Shown: positions 36,106-45,324, counted from the first letter of the stretch. The stretch is DNA of 64,000 bases from Candidatus Dechloromonas phosphorivorans (GCA_016721185.1 JADKIP010000017.1:1-64000), one strand, 5' to 3'. Made by a program: numbers and translations. Notes: a model not told the origin generated them from the sequence alone.

Positions 36106-38064
36106 ATGAATCTATTGTTTGAAGAAGATGGCGGCTTTAAGGCCGGCAGCATGATGGCCGACAACGACAGTTCGTTGCAGGTCGAAATGCCGAGCGGCAA
36201 GCGTAGCAAGATCAAGGCTGCCACCGTATTGTTACGTTTCGAGAAACCTGCCGCGGGTGCTCTGTTTGATCAGGCAACGCCGCTGGCCGAAGAGATCGAA
36301 CCGGATTTCCTCTGGGAGTGCGTTAACGATGGCGAATTTTCGTTTCTTGATTTTGCCCGTGATTACTACGGACACGTCCCCAGTCCGGTCGAAGCGACGG
36401 CGGTGCTGCTTGCCCTGCACGCCGCGCCCGTCTATTTCCATCGCAAAGGCAAGGGCCGCTTCCGCAAGGCGCCCGCCGACATTCTCGCAGCTGCTTTGGC
36501 CAGTCTTGAAAAGAAGCGTCAGCAAGCAGTCACGATGGAAGGCTGGATTGAAGCCCTGAAGGAGTTCCGCCTGCCGCCGGAAATCGGCGCGCTGACCGAT
36601 GCGTTGCTCTACGCGCCGGATCGCAACAAGGCAGAAACCAAGGCTTTTGAAACCGCCTGCGCCGACACCGGCCTGAGCGCCGCGCAACTGCTCTTCAAAT
36701 GTGGCGCCATTAAGTCGGCTTACCACCTGCATTACCGCCGCTTTCTGCATGAGCAGTTTCCAAAGGGCACGAATTTCCCGACGCTTGAAGCGCCCCGCCT
36801 GCCCAAGGATCTGCCGCGCTCCGACGTGCGCGCCTTCTCGATCGACGATGCGCAAACGACCGAAATCGACGATGCCTTGTCGGTAACGCGCCTGCCCGGT
36901 ATTGGTACCCGCATCGGCATTCACATTGCCGCGCCGGGGCTGGCTATCGAACATGGCTCGCCGCTCGACGGTGTTGCCCGCGCCCGCTTGTCTACGGTCT
37001 ACATGCCCGGCAACAAGATCACCATGCTGCCCGATGCCGTGGTCCAGAATTACACGCTGGCCGGCGGGGTCGACTGCCCGGCGGTGTCGCTTTATCTGAC
37101 GGTGAATGAATCGCTGGAAGTGGTAGGTCAGGAATCGTGTCTGGAAATGGTGCATATCGCGGCCAACCTGCGCCATCACGAAATCGAGCCTTGGTTCAAC
37201 GCCGAAACCATCGGTGGCCCGCTGGCCGATCACCGTTTCAAGGATGAACTGCTGCATCTCTGGCATTTCGCCAACGCCTGCGAGGGCCGGCGTGGCAAGC
37301 CTTCGGCGATGCAGGGCAATAACGACTACAACTTTTCCATTGAAGGCGATCTGGCCGATCCGGATGCTTGCAAGGTGGAAATTTCCGAGCGTAAGCGCGG
37401 CAGTCCACTCGACAAGCTGGTTGCCGAACTGATGATCGTCGCCAACTCGACCTGGGGCGGCCTGCTCGCTGAAAAGAACATCGCCTGCCTGTACCGGGCG
37501 CAAACCCAGGGGAAGGTGCGGATGACCACCTCGCCGCTGCCGCACGAAGGTTTGGGCGTGGCGCAATATGCCTGGATGACCTCGCCGCTGCGCCGTTACT
37601 GCGATATGGTCAATCAATGGCAGCTTATCGCCTGTTTGAAGGGTGAAACACCGGCATTTGCCCAGAAATCCGCCGAATTGTTCGGTGCCATGCGCGATTT
37701 TGAAACCACCTACGCCGCCTACGCCGACTTTCAGCGCTTGATGGAGCGTTATTGGTGTCTGCGCTGGTTGCAACAGCGTGGAGTGACTGAAGTTGACGCC
37801 ACCGTGCGCCGCGAGCAACTGGTCAAGATCGACCACCTGCCGCTGATGTTGCGCGTGCCGTCGCTGCCCGGCGATTTGCCGCCCGGCCAGCGCGTCCATC
37901 TGAGCATTGAAAGTATCGATGAATTCGCCCCCGAGCTGACCTGCCGCTTCATCAACCTGATTGGCGAGGCTGCGCCGGTGGTGCTGCCCGACGTGCTTGA
38001 AGCCGAAGAGGATGTTGCCGAAGCGGGCGATGCCGAGGAAGCTGGGGAAGTGGAGGGGCAGTGA
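36106..38064 (+). CDS. RNB-domain exoribonuclease (RNase II family)
   Basis: 652 residues. The catalytic acid cluster is SIDDAQTTEIDDAL near residue 248; E replaces the second Asp of E. coli RNase II (D207), the usual form in this betaproteobacterial subgroup. The RNB domain spans about 235-545, including YMPGNKITMLPD and the SPLRRYCDMVNQ segment. The N-terminal cold-shock-like and C-terminal S1-like parts are weakly conserved, and the tail is very acidic (EAEEDVAEAGDAEE). Expected to degrade single-stranded RNA 3' to 5'. Its stop overlaps the tonB-like start (GTGA). Confidence 0.9.
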   Translation: MNLLFEEDGGFKAGSMMADNDSSLQVEMPSGKRSKIKAATVLLRFEKPAAGALFDQATPLAEEIEPDFLWECVNDGEFSFLDFARDYYGHVPSPVEATAVLLALHAAPVYFHRKGKGRFRKAPADILAAALASLEKKRQQAVTMEGWIEALKEFRLPPEIGALTDALLYAPDRNKAETKAFETACADTGLSAAQLLFKCGAIKSAYHLHYRRFLHEQFPKGTNFPTLEAPRLPKDLPRSDVRAFSIDDAQTTEIDDALSVTRLPGIGTRIGIHIAAPGLAIEHGSPLDGVARARLSTVYMPGNKITMLPDAVVQNYTLAGGVDCPAVSLYLTVNESLEVVGQESCLEMVHIAANLRHHEIEPWFNAETIGGPLADHRFKDELLHLWHFANACEGRRGKPSAMQGNNDYNFSIEGDLADPDACKVEISERKRGSPLDKLVAELMIVANSTWGGLLAEKNIACLYRAQTQGKVRMTTSPLPHEGLGVAQYAWMTSPLRRYCDMVNQWQLIACLKGETPAFAQKSAELFGAMRDFETTYAAYADFQRLMERYWCLRWLQQRGVTEVDATVRREQLVKIDHLPLMLRVPSLPGDLPPGQRVHLSIESIDEFAPELTCRFINLIGEAAPVVLPDVLEAEEDVAEAGDAEEAGEVEGQ

Positions 38065-38960
38065 GCCTTGCTGGATCAATACTGCTGAAACGGCTGTGGG
38101 CGTCGCTCTGGGCATTGTTCCCGGTGGTGACGCCGCTTGCCTTGGGCATCGGTATTTCAGTGTTTCTTCATGCTACCGTGCTGTACGTGCGTTTCGTCCC
38201 GGAAATCAGCAATGCCACGCCTAAAAAGGCGCTCGACATCATTCTGGTGAATGCCAAATCGGCACAGAAGCCGAAAGATGCTCAGGCGCTGGCTCAGGCC
38301 AATCTGGATGGCGGCGGTAATACCGATGAAAACCGTCGCGCCAAAACGCCGCTGCCGTCGACGCAACATCAGGTGGTGGGGGCGGATATTCAGCAGATGC
38401 AGCGCCGGGTCCAGGAGCTGGAAGCCATTCAGCAAAAAATGCTGACGCAAGCAAAAAGTTTGCGCAACGTCGCCGCCAGCCAGACCGCCAGCGAACAGCC
38501 AGCACCCGTACCAAGCGTCAGCGGCCTCGATCTTGCTGAATCAGCCCGTGCCATGGCACGGCTGGAAGGTGAGATCAGCAAATCGACCGATGAATACAGT
38601 AAACGGCCGCGCAAGAAGTTTATCGGCGCCCGTGCCGAGGAATATCGGTTCGCCCAATACATTGAAGACTGGCGGCAAAAAATTGAGCGTATCGGTACGC
38701 TGAACTACCCGGCAGCGGCGCGTGGCAAGCTCTACGGTTCGCTGTTGCTGACGGTTTCGATCAGCGCTGATGGCACGGTCACCCGTATTGATATCAACCG
38801 TTCTTCGGGTCACAAGGTACTCGATGACTCGGCGCGCCGTATTGTCCAGATGGCCTCGCCGTATTCACCTTTCCCGCCCGATATCCGCCGCGATACCGAC
38901 GTTATCGAAATTACTCGCACCTGGTATTTCACGCAGGGCGACCAGCTGTCTGCCAAATGA
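38061..38960 (+). CDS. TonB-family C-terminal domain protein
   Basis: 299 residues with GTG start overlapping the RNB stop. One N-terminal membrane helix (about 22-45, VVTPLALGIGISVFLHATVL), a coiled-coil stretch (about 110-150, IQQMQRRVQELEAIQQKM) and a TonB C-terminal domain (about 210-295; YPAAARGKLYGSLLLTVSIS, then INRSSGHKVLDDSARRIVQMASPYSPFP). Such proteins pass proton-motive energy to outer-membrane receptors or tie the envelope together. exbB/exbD are not adjacent. The downstream junction carries a 14-bp tandem duplication. Confidence 0.88.
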   Translation: MSLAGSILLKRLWASLWALFPVVTPLALGIGISVFLHATVLYVRFVPEISNATPKKALDIILVNAKSAQKPKDAQALAQANLDGGGNTDENRRAKTPLPSTQHQVVGADIQQMQRRVQELEAIQQKMLTQAKSLRNVAASQTASEQPAPVPSVSGLDLAESARAMARLEGEISKSTDEYSKRPRKKFIGARAEEYRFAQYIEDWRQKIERIGTLNYPAAARGKLYGSLLLTVSISADGTVTRIDINRSSGHKVLDDSARRIVQMASPYSPFPPDIRRDTDVIEITRTWYFTQGDQLSAK

Positions 38961-38974
38961 GGTCTGCCAAATGA
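38948..38974. repeat. 14-bp tandem duplication at the tonB/aroE junction
   Basis: GTCTGCCAAATGAG (38948-38961) is followed directly by GTCTGCCAAATGA (38962-38974). The first copy contains the tonB-like stop (AAATGA), the second the aroE start (ATGA). Collapsing one copy would give a normal 4-bp stop/start overlap, as at the other junctions of this run. Confidence 0.8.
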
Positions 38975-39822
38975 CCGATCTTTACGCTGTTTTCGGCAAT
39001 CCCGTTGCCCACTCCAAGTCGCCGCTCATCCATTCGGCATTTGCTCAAGCCACGGCTCAGGATCTGATCTACGAAGCCCGCCTTGCTGCGGTCGACGGCT
39101 TTAAACAGGCAATTTCCGATTTTCAGGCCGCCGGTGGCAAGGGAGCCAATGTCACGGTGCCCTTCAAGGAAGAGGCTTACCGACTTTGTACGCGGCTTTC
39201 AGAGCGCGCCGCTCGGGCCGGGGCGGTCAATACGCTGGCTTTTAACGGCGCCGAAATCTTTGGTGACAACACCGATGGCGCCGGACTGGTGCGCGATATC
39301 ACGGTGAACTTGCGTCGTTCGCTGGCCGGTCAGCGTATTTTGCTGCTCGGCGCCGGTGGTGCGGCCCGTGGCGTAATCGCCCCGCTACTGGCGGCCCAGC
39401 CCGCTTCGTTGCTGATTGCCAACCGCAGCGCTGACAAGGCAGCGGCGCTGGCCAAGTCATTTTTGGATATTGCTGCGACTACGGAAACAACGGTTGGTCC
39501 GAGGGTCAATGCAGGAAATTTCGCTGAAACGGCCGGTAAAAGTTTCGATATTGTAATTAACGCGACATCGGCCAGCCTTTCGGGAGAGAGCCTGCCGCTG
39601 CCTTCGGGTATTTTCGCGGCCGCTAGTCTGGCCTACGACATGATGTACGGCAGAGGCGATACGCCGTTCATGGTTTTGGCCCGTCAGCAGGGTGCTGCGC
39701 ATTGTGCCGATGGCTTGGGCATGCTGGTGGAGCAGGCTGCCGAAGCTTTCTTCATCTGGCGCGGTGTTCGCCCCGAAACGACGGCCGTACTGGCCGAATT
39801 GCGGACTGCGCTAAGCGCATGA
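38971..39822 (+). CDS. aroE: Shikimate dehydrogenase
   Basis: 283 residues. AroE reduces 3-dehydroshikimate with NADPH in aromatic amino-acid synthesis. The N-terminus YAVFGNPVAHSKSPLIH holds the substrate serines, NVTVPFKEEAY the catalytic Lys, NTDGAGLV the Asp, and LLGAGGAARGV the NADP fold. Between LAKSF and SFDIVINATSASLSGE there are about eight more residues than in E. coli (the stretch ATTETTVGPRVNAG); its DNA (39471-39520) matches the dispersed repeat, so the extra loop is probably repeat-derived. The frame is kept. Its stop overlaps mtgA by 4 bp. Confidence 0.95.
   Translation: MTDLYAVFGNPVAHSKSPLIHSAFAQATAQDLIYEARLAAVDGFKQAISDFQAAGGKGANVTVPFKEEAYRLCTRLSERAARAGAVNTLAFNGAEIFGDNTDGAGLVRDITVNLRRSLAGQRILLLGAGGAARGVIAPLLAAQPASLLIANRSADKAAALAKSFLDIAATTETTVGPRVNAGNFAETAGKSFDIVINATSASLSGESLPLPSGIFAAASLAYDMMYGRGDTPFMVLARQQGAAHCADGLGMLVEQAAEAFFIWRGVRPETTAVLAELRTALSA
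39471..39520 (+). repeat. Dispersed repeat, copy D, inside aroE
   Basis: TGCTGCGACTACGGAAACAA then CGGTTGGTCCGAGGGTCAA aligns with copy B without gaps over 39 bases, 31 identical. It is translated as ATTETTVGPRVNAG within aroE, where the protein is longer than its relatives. Confidence 0.6.
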
Positions 39823-40514
39823 CCACGCTGGGCCGCTGGGTCAAATGGACCTTGCTCGGCCTGGTCGGCTTGTTTCTCGTTTGGCAGCTCTGGTTGCTCG
39901 GCTGGGTCTTGCTCTGGGGCTGGGTTGATCCTGGCACGACACGCTTTATGGAAATTCGCCTGGCCGAATTGCAAGTGAAAAAGCCGGAGGCGCAATTAAA
40001 GAAGACGTGGGTGCCTTATGAGCGGATATCAATCCACCTGAAACGCGCCATTATTGCTTCGGAAGATGCCAAGTTCGTCGATCACGAAGGCTTTGACTGG
40101 GAAGGTATGCAGAAAGCCATGGAAAAGAATCAGAAGAAAGGCCGTTTTGTCGCCGGTGGTTCGACCATCACGCAGCAACTGGCCAAAAATCTTTTTCTGA
40201 CGCCGAGCAAGTCCTATTTCCGCAAGATTGAAGAGGCAATCATTACGCTGATGCTGGAAAATCTGTGGAGCAAGCGGCGGATTTTCGAGGTCTACCTCAA
40301 CGTCATCGAGTGGGGCAATGGTGTTTTCGGCGCCGAGGCTGCTGCGCGGCATTACTACAACGTTAGTGCCGCCCAACTGGGGCCGGAACAGGCCGCCCGC
40401 CTTGCCGGGATGGTGCCCAACCCGCGTTATTACGACCGGAATCGCAGCGCCCCGGGTTTGGGGCGAAAGACCGGCATCATTCTTGGCCGCATGCCGGGCG
40501 CTGAAGTGCCCTGA
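39819..40514 (+). CDS. mtgA: Monofunctional biosynthetic peptidoglycan transglycosylase
   Basis: 231 residues from the ATG at 39819, which overlaps the aroE stop (ATGA). One N-terminal membrane helix (about 10-32) anchors a GT51 domain with the catalytic Glu in SEDAKFVDHEGFDW, then GGSTITQQLAKNLFL and RRIFEVYLNVIEWGNGVFG. MtgA polymerises lipid II into glycan strands at the periplasmic face of the inner membrane. It ends the packed RNB-tonB-aroE-mtgA run. Confidence 0.96.
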   Translation: MTTLGRWVKWTLLGLVGLFLVWQLWLLGWVLLWGWVDPGTTRFMEIRLAELQVKKPEAQLKKTWVPYERISIHLKRAIIASEDAKFVDHEGFDWEGMQKAMEKNQKKGRFVAGGSTITQQLAKNLFLTPSKSYFRKIEEAIITLMLENLWSKRRIFEVYLNVIEWGNGVFGAEAAARHYYNVSAAQLGPEQAARLAGMVPNPRYYDRNRSAPGLGRKTGIILGRMPGAEVP

Positions 40515-40630
40515 TCTTCCGCCGGGGCAAGGCCGGGCAGGCTTGCCAGCAGCCTCTTCCCGCGCCCATTTTCTCAAAACCCCGAGCTAAGCCCGGTGCT
40601 AGAATGACGGACCTTTTGCGGCGCCGCACC

Positions 40631-42073
40631 ATGAGCGAAGACACCCAGCTTTCCGACACCGAAGACTTGCAGGAGCGCCTCGCCGAGGTGCAGACCCTGC
40701 TTGCCCGGCACAAGCTGGTCGAAGGGCTGGTGCGCCGCCAGGAGGGGCCGCGCCACGACATCGTCGAGGACATCGTTCATAAGCAGCATTTGAACGAACT
40801 CCAGCAGAAGCTGGAGCCGATGCACCCGGCCGACATCGCCTACATTCTTGAGGCGCTGCCGCTGGATGAACGCCTGATTGCCTGGGATCTGGTCAAGGCC
40901 GAGCGCGACGGCGAAATTCTGCTTGAAGTATCGGATGCGGTTCGCGAAACGCTGATCGAGTCGATGGAACGCACCGAGCTGGTGGCGGCGGCGGAAACGC
41001 TGGATGCCGACGAGCTCGCCGACCTCGCGCCCGACTTGCCGCAGGGCGTTATTGACGACGTTTTTCGTGGTTTGTCGGTCGAAGAGCGCGAGCAGTTGCG
41101 CGCCGCCATGTCCTATCCCGAAGAGTCGGTCGGTTCGATCATGGACTTTGACATGGTCACCGTGCGTGAGGACATTTCTCTGGAAGTGGTTTTACGTTAT
41201 CTGCGCCAATTCGACGAACTTCCCGACCATACCGACCAACTTTTCGTCGTTGACCGCAACGAACACCTCAAAGGTGTGCTACCGCTGAACATTCTGCTGA
41301 TCAATGATGTCGATGTCGAAGTCGGCGCGCTGATGCAGACCGACTTTGTTGAACTCGAAGCCGACGATATGGCGGATGAGGCGGCCAAGGCGTTTGAGCG
41401 TTATGACCTGGTTTCGGCGCCGGTAGTTGATCCGGACGGCAGGCTGATTGGCCGGGTGACGGTCAATGCGGTGGTGGACTTCATTCGCGAAGAGGCCGAG
41501 AGCGAACAGCTCGCCCAAGCCGGTCTGCGTGAAGAGGAAGATATTTTTGCCTCGGTGTGGGATTCGGTGAAAAACCGCTGGGCCTGGCTGGCGGTTAACC
41601 TGGTCACGGCTTTCCTGGCCTCGCGAGTGATCGGGGCATTTGAGGATTCGATTGAAAAACTGGTGGCGCTGGCCGCGTTGATGCCAATCGTAGCTGGTAT
41701 TGGCGGCAACTCCGGCAACCAGACGATCACCATGATCGTTCGTGCCATCGCTATGGGGCAGGTTCAGCCTGACGCCATGCGCCGGCTGTTGCGCAAGGAG
41801 CTCGGCGTAGCGACAATCAACGGCCTGATTTGGGGAAGCTTGCTCGGCCTCGCTGCTTGGTGGCTTTACGGAAATCCCAAGCTGGGGATGGTGATGACCG
41901 CTGCCATGACCCTGAATTTGCTGCTTGCCGCTTCGGCGGGGGTAGGTATTCCGTTGCTGCGCCAGAAATTTGGCGCCGATCCGGCGATGGGCGGCTCGGT
42001 GATGATCACCGCGCTGACCGACTCCGGCGGCTTCTTTATTTTCCTCGGCCTGGCAACGCTGTTGCTAATGTGA
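40631..42073 (+). CDS. mgtE: Magnesium transporter MgtE
   Basis: 480 residues from the ATG at 40631 (an in-frame start nine codons earlier has no support). An N-terminal MgtE domain of helical repeats (about 30-130, MHPADIAYILEALPLDERL) is followed by two CBS domains (about 135-260, SVGSIMDFDMVTVREDI and YDLVSAPVVDPDGRLIGRV) and five membrane helices, with PIVAGIGGNSGNQT in the pore region. The cytosolic domains gate the channel by Mg level. It ends tail to tail with the gdx gene (9-bp overlap). Confidence 0.95.
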   Translation: MSEDTQLSDTEDLQERLAEVQTLLARHKLVEGLVRRQEGPRHDIVEDIVHKQHLNELQQKLEPMHPADIAYILEALPLDERLIAWDLVKAERDGEILLEVSDAVRETLIESMERTELVAAAETLDADELADLAPDLPQGVIDDVFRGLSVEEREQLRAAMSYPEESVGSIMDFDMVTVREDISLEVVLRYLRQFDELPDHTDQLFVVDRNEHLKGVLPLNILLINDVDVEVGALMQTDFVELEADDMADEAAKAFERYDLVSAPVVDPDGRLIGRVTVNAVVDFIREEAESEQLAQAGLREEEDIFASVWDSVKNRWAWLAVNLVTAFLASRVIGAFEDSIEKLVALAALMPIVAGIGGNSGNQTITMIVRAIAMGQVQPDAMRRLLRKELGVATINGLIWGSLLGLAAWWLYGNPKLGMVMTAAMTLNLLLAASAGVGIPLLRQKFGADPAMGGSVMITALTDSGGFFIFLGLATLLLM

Positions 42074-42403
42074 GTCCGGCGTCAGCAGCTTGAGGCCGAC
42101 GATGCCGGCAACGATCAGGCCAATGCTGACCAGTCGTGCCACTTCGCGCGATTCACCGAATAAAAACATCCCGAGAATCGCCGTCCCGACCGCGCCGATG
42201 CCGGTCCACACGGCGTAAGCCGTACCCAGCGGTAAAACTTTCAGCGACCAGCCGAGCAGCACGACACTGACCACCATCGCCAGCAGCGTTGCCACCGAAG
42301 GCCAGAGCCGGCTGAAGCCCTCGGTGTATTTCAGCCCGACAGCCCAGCCGACCTCGCAGAGGCCGGCAATGAACAGGACAAGCCAGGCGCTGCCGGTATT
42401 CAC
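42065..42403 (-). CDS. gdx: SMR-family guanidinium exporter (SugE/Gdx)
   Basis: 112 residues, four membrane helices. The proton-coupling Glu is in IAGLCEVGWAVGLKYTEGF, and GTAYAVWTGIGAVGTAILG and GESREVARLVSIGLI match SugE/Gdx rather than EmrE. Gdx proteins exchange guanidinium for protons. The start is GTG at 42403, overlapping the hemL stop (GTGA); no ATG gives a sensible N-terminus. No guanidine riboswitch is possible here because the start lies inside hemL. It is the last gene of thiD-thiE-hemL-gdx. Confidence 0.9.
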   Translation of the reverse strand: MNTGSAWLVLFIAGLCEVGWAVGLKYTEGFSRLWPSVATLLAMVVSVVLLGWSLKVLPLGTAYAVWTGIGAVGTAILGMFLFGESREVARLVSIGLIVAGIVGLKLLTPDSH

Positions 42404-43683
42404 TTCAAGGTAGCAAAGTAGGCGTCCGCTGCCGCGACCGTGGCGGCAATGTCGGCATCCGTATGCGCGGCGGAGACAAAGCCGGCCTCGAAAGCGGAGG
42501 GGGCGAAGTAATGGCCGGCGTCGAGCATGGCGTGGAAGAACTGGTTGAAGGCTTCCTTGTCGCAGGCCAGCACTTCGTCGTAGGTGGCCGGGCATTTTTC
42601 GGCGAAATAAAGCCCGAACATCCCGCCAACGTTTTGGGCGGCAAAGGCCACGCCGTGTTTCTTCGCCGCCGCAACCAGACCTTCGCAGAGCGCCTTGGTT
42701 TTGGCGGTCAATGCTTCATAGAAGCCGGGTTGCTGGATTAGGGCCAGCGTTGCCAGACCGGCGGCGACCGCCACCGGGTTGCCGGAAAGCGTGCCGGCCT
42801 GGTAGACCGGGCCGAGCGGGGCAATTTTTTCCATGATTTCGCGCTTGCCGCCAAAGGCGCCGAGCGGCATGCCGCCACCGACAACCTTGCCGAAGGTGGA
42901 GAGATCCGGCGTGATGCCGAAAAGGCCCTGAGCGCTCTTCAGGTCAACACGGAAGCCAGTCATCACTTCATCAAAAATCAGCAAAGCGCCGTGTTTTGCC
43001 GTCAACTCACGCATGGCACGCAAAAACTCGGGGGTCGGAACAATCAGGTTCATGTTGCCGACCACGGGTTCGACGATAACTGCGGCGATCTTGGCGCCAT
43101 GTTCGGCGAAAGCGTCAGCCAGTTGTTGTGGGTCGTTATAGGCCAGCACCATGGTGTGCTGCGCCAGGTCGGCCGGCACGCCGCTGGAGGATGGGTTGCC
43201 GAAAGTCAGCGCCCCGGAGCCGGCCTTGACCAGCAGGCTGTCCGAGTGGCCGTGGTAGCAGCCTTCAAACTTGATCAGCACGTCGCGACCGGTGTAGCCG
43301 CGGGCCAGACGAATGGCGCTCATCGTGGCTTCGGTGCCGGAGGAAACCAGGCGCACCATTTCCATCGACGGGACGAGTTCGCAGAGCAGGTCGGCGATGT
43401 CGACTTCGCGTGCGGTTGGGGCGCCGAAGGTCAGGCCGTCAACGGCGGCCGTCTGCACGGCGGCAATGACTTCCGGATGGGCGTGGCCGAGAATCAGCGG
43501 GCCCCAGGAGCCAACGTAATCGAGATACCACTTGCCATCGGCGTCCTGCACCTTGGGGCCGATGCCTTTCTGGAAGAAACAGGGCGTGCCGCCGACCGAG
43601 CGGAAGGCGCGGACCGGTGAATTGACGCCGCCGGGGATGTGGCGTTGAGCACGTTCAAAAAGTTGCTGGTTGCGTGAGGTCAT
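42400..43683 (-). CDS. hemL: Glutamate-1-semialdehyde 2,1-aminomutase
   Basis: 427 residues, standard size. It converts glutamate-1-semialdehyde to 5-aminolevulinate for haem synthesis. The PLP-binding lysine is in STFGKVVGGGMPLGAFGG, with LLIFDEVMTGFR before it and the N-terminal GGVNSPVRAF typical of HemL. The ATG at 43683 overlaps the thiE stop (ATGA). The linkage thiE-hemL is common in betaproteobacteria. Confidence 0.97.
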   Translation of the reverse strand: MTSRNQQLFERAQRHIPGGVNSPVRAFRSVGGTPCFFQKGIGPKVQDADGKWYLDYVGSWGPLILGHAHPEVIAAVQTAAVDGLTFGAPTAREVDIADLLCELVPSMEMVRLVSSGTEATMSAIRLARGYTGRDVLIKFEGCYHGHSDSLLVKAGSGALTFGNPSSSGVPADLAQHTMVLAYNDPQQLADAFAEHGAKIAAVIVEPVVGNMNLIVPTPEFLRAMRELTAKHGALLIFDEVMTGFRVDLKSAQGLFGITPDLSTFGKVVGGGMPLGAFGGKREIMEKIAPLGPVYQAGTLSGNPVAVAAGLATLALIQQPGFYEALTAKTKALCEGLVAAAKKHGVAFAAQNVGGMFGLYFAEKCPATYDEVLACDKEAFNQFFHAMLDAGHYFAPSAFEAGFVSAAHTDADIAATVAAADAYFATLK

Positions 43684-44327
43684 GCGTGGGCTTCCTCGAA
43701 TAAACGTTGATAGGCGGAAGCGCGGGCGGTGATTTTTGCGGAATCGCCGGATGCGCTGAATAAATCGGTAATGACGGCAAGCAGGTCGGCGCCGGCAGCA
43801 ATCAGCGGCGGCGCGTTGGCGACGGTAATGCCGCCGATGGCGCAGGTGGCGGCTGCGGTCAACCGCGTTTTTGCCTGAAAAAACAGGTCGACCGTAGCAA
43901 CGGCAGCGCCCGGCTTGGTGAGCGAGGGGTAAACAGCCCCGAAAGCGACGTAATCGGCGCCGGCGGCAACGGCATGTTGGGCGGCGGCAAAATCGGCGTA
44001 GCACGAGGCGCCGAGGATTTTGTCCGGGCCGAGAATGGCCCGGGTGACGACCAAATTGCCGTCATCCTTGCCGAGGTGCACGCCATCGGCGTCAATCAAA
44101 CGCGCCAGCGCCAGATCGTCGTTGATCAGCAGGCGGGCGCCAAAGCGGCGGGTCAAATCGCGCAGGGCGCGGGCGCGGAGAACGCGCTCGGGTGCATCAC
44201 TCAGCTTGTCGCGGAATTGCACGATGCGGCAGCCTCCAGCCAGCGCGGCTTCGATATCGGCGAGCATTGCCGAGCCGTCGGCGTATTCCGGCGTGATGGC
44301 ATAAAGGCCACGCAGCTTAGCGGTCAT
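43680..44327 (-). CDS. thiE: Thiamine-phosphate synthase
   Basis: 215 residues. ThiE joins HMP-PP and thiazole phosphate to give thiamine phosphate. RGLYAITPEY opens the barrel; QFRDKLSD, LLINDDLALA, GVHLGKDDG, GASCY, and AIGGIT are the substrate-binding loops. The ATG at 44327 is chosen because AAAGG lies eight bases before it; another ATG two codons upstream is possible. The start lies 11 bp inside thiD and the stop overlaps hemL. The codons for RLTAA (about residue 156) contain an exact GCGGTTGACCGCAGC motif, also found in the photolyase gene. Confidence 0.94.
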   Translation of the reverse strand: MTAKLRGLYAITPEYADGSAMLADIEAALAGGCRIVQFRDKLSDAPERVLRARALRDLTRRFGARLLINDDLALARLIDADGVHLGKDDGNLVVTRAILGPDKILGASCYADFAAAQHAVAAGADYVAFGAVYPSLTKPGAAVATVDLFFQAKTRLTAAATCAIGGITVANAPPLIAAGADLLAVITDLFSASGDSAKITARASAYQRLFEEAHA

Positions 44328-45198
44328 CGCCATCACCTTTCGTCTCGGTGGTTTCGCTGGATTCGTCAGTTTCTTCATCGCCGCGAGCCCAGAAAAAACG
44401 GTCCGGAATCAGTTGCCCCATGCCGCCATGAAAACCGTTTTTCAGCGTTTGCCACGTGTAGTCCTGGCCGTCGCGCACAGCATCCTCAAGGCTTGCGCCG
44501 CCCGCGATGCAACCGGCAATGGCCGAGGCGAGCGTACAGCCGGAACCATGGTAGCTCCCTGGCAAGCGCTCCCATTCGTCGTACCGAACAATGCCTTGCG
44601 GGCCGTATAAGGTATTAATGACTTGCGGCGTATTTTCATGGGTGCCGGTAATCAAGACATACTGCACACCCATTTCGATCAGCCGCTGAGCGCAGACTTC
44701 AATCGATGGCTCGCTTTCGTCGTCAGCATTTTCAGCCAGTCGCCGGGCTTCCGGCGCATTCGGCGTGAGCAGGGTAGTTTGTGGCAACAGTATTTCACGG
44801 ATGGCGGAAATGATGGCTTCGCCAGAGAGTGTGTCGCCCCGCCCGGAAGCCAGCACCGGATCGAAAATTAGCGGAATTTCCGGATAATCCGAGGTGATTT
44901 CGGCCACCGCCAGCACATTTTCGACACTGCCCAGGACGCCGATCTTGAAGGCGGCGACCGGCATGTCTTCGAGAATGGTGCGCGCCTGCTGTTCAAGCAG
45001 CTCGGCACTGACCGGATGCACGCTTTGCACGCCGACTGTGTCCTGCACCGTAAGCGCCGTAATGGCCGTCAATGGATGGCAGCCGAGGCTGGCCAGCGTC
45101 AGGATGTCGGCCTGAATGCCGGCGCCGGAGGACGGGTCGCTGGCGGCAAAGACCAGCACCTGGGGTGGGCTGGGGGTGATGGCGGAGCTGGAGGTCAT
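44317..45198 (-). CDS. thiD: Hydroxymethylpyrimidine/phosphomethylpyrimidine kinase
   Basis: 293 residues. ThiD phosphorylates HMP and HMP-P. VLVFAASDPSSGAGIQADI is the family N-terminus, and LPGSYHGSGCTLASAIAG holds the ATP-site and catalytic Cys/Asp region. The C-terminus has an acidic extension of about 20 residues (GDEETDESSETTETKG) not needed for the fold, encoded where thiE begins. ATG at 45198 is preferred to a TTG one codon earlier. First gene of the minus-strand thiD-thiE-hemL-gdx run, divergent from the chemotaxis operon. Confidence 0.95.
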   Translation of the reverse strand: MTSSSAITPSPPQVLVFAASDPSSGAGIQADILTLASLGCHPLTAITALTVQDTVGVQSVHPVSAELLEQQARTILEDMPVAAFKIGVLGSVENVLAVAEITSDYPEIPLIFDPVLASGRGDTLSGEAIISAIREILLPQTTLLTPNAPEARRLAENADDESEPSIEVCAQRLIEMGVQYVLITGTHENTPQVINTLYGPQGIVRYDEWERLPGSYHGSGCTLASAIAGCIAGGASLEDAVRDGQDYTWQTLKNGFHGGMGQLIPDRFFWARGDEETDESSETTETKGDGDDR

Positions 45199-45324
45199 CA
45201 AGAAGTTGTACTTTTCGCGCCCTTGGCGGCAGCGAAGGGAATTGAGTGGGGTAAGCCGGGATTTTATCCGAATCCATCGCCGGCCGAAGCCTGTGATGAG
45301 CCGGTGGTTAGCCTGTTTTCGAGA

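Noticed and set aside
36232..38115. 627-codon antisense frame over the RNB gene
   Set aside because: The RNB exonuclease on the plus strand has intact catalytic motifs; the antisense product has none.
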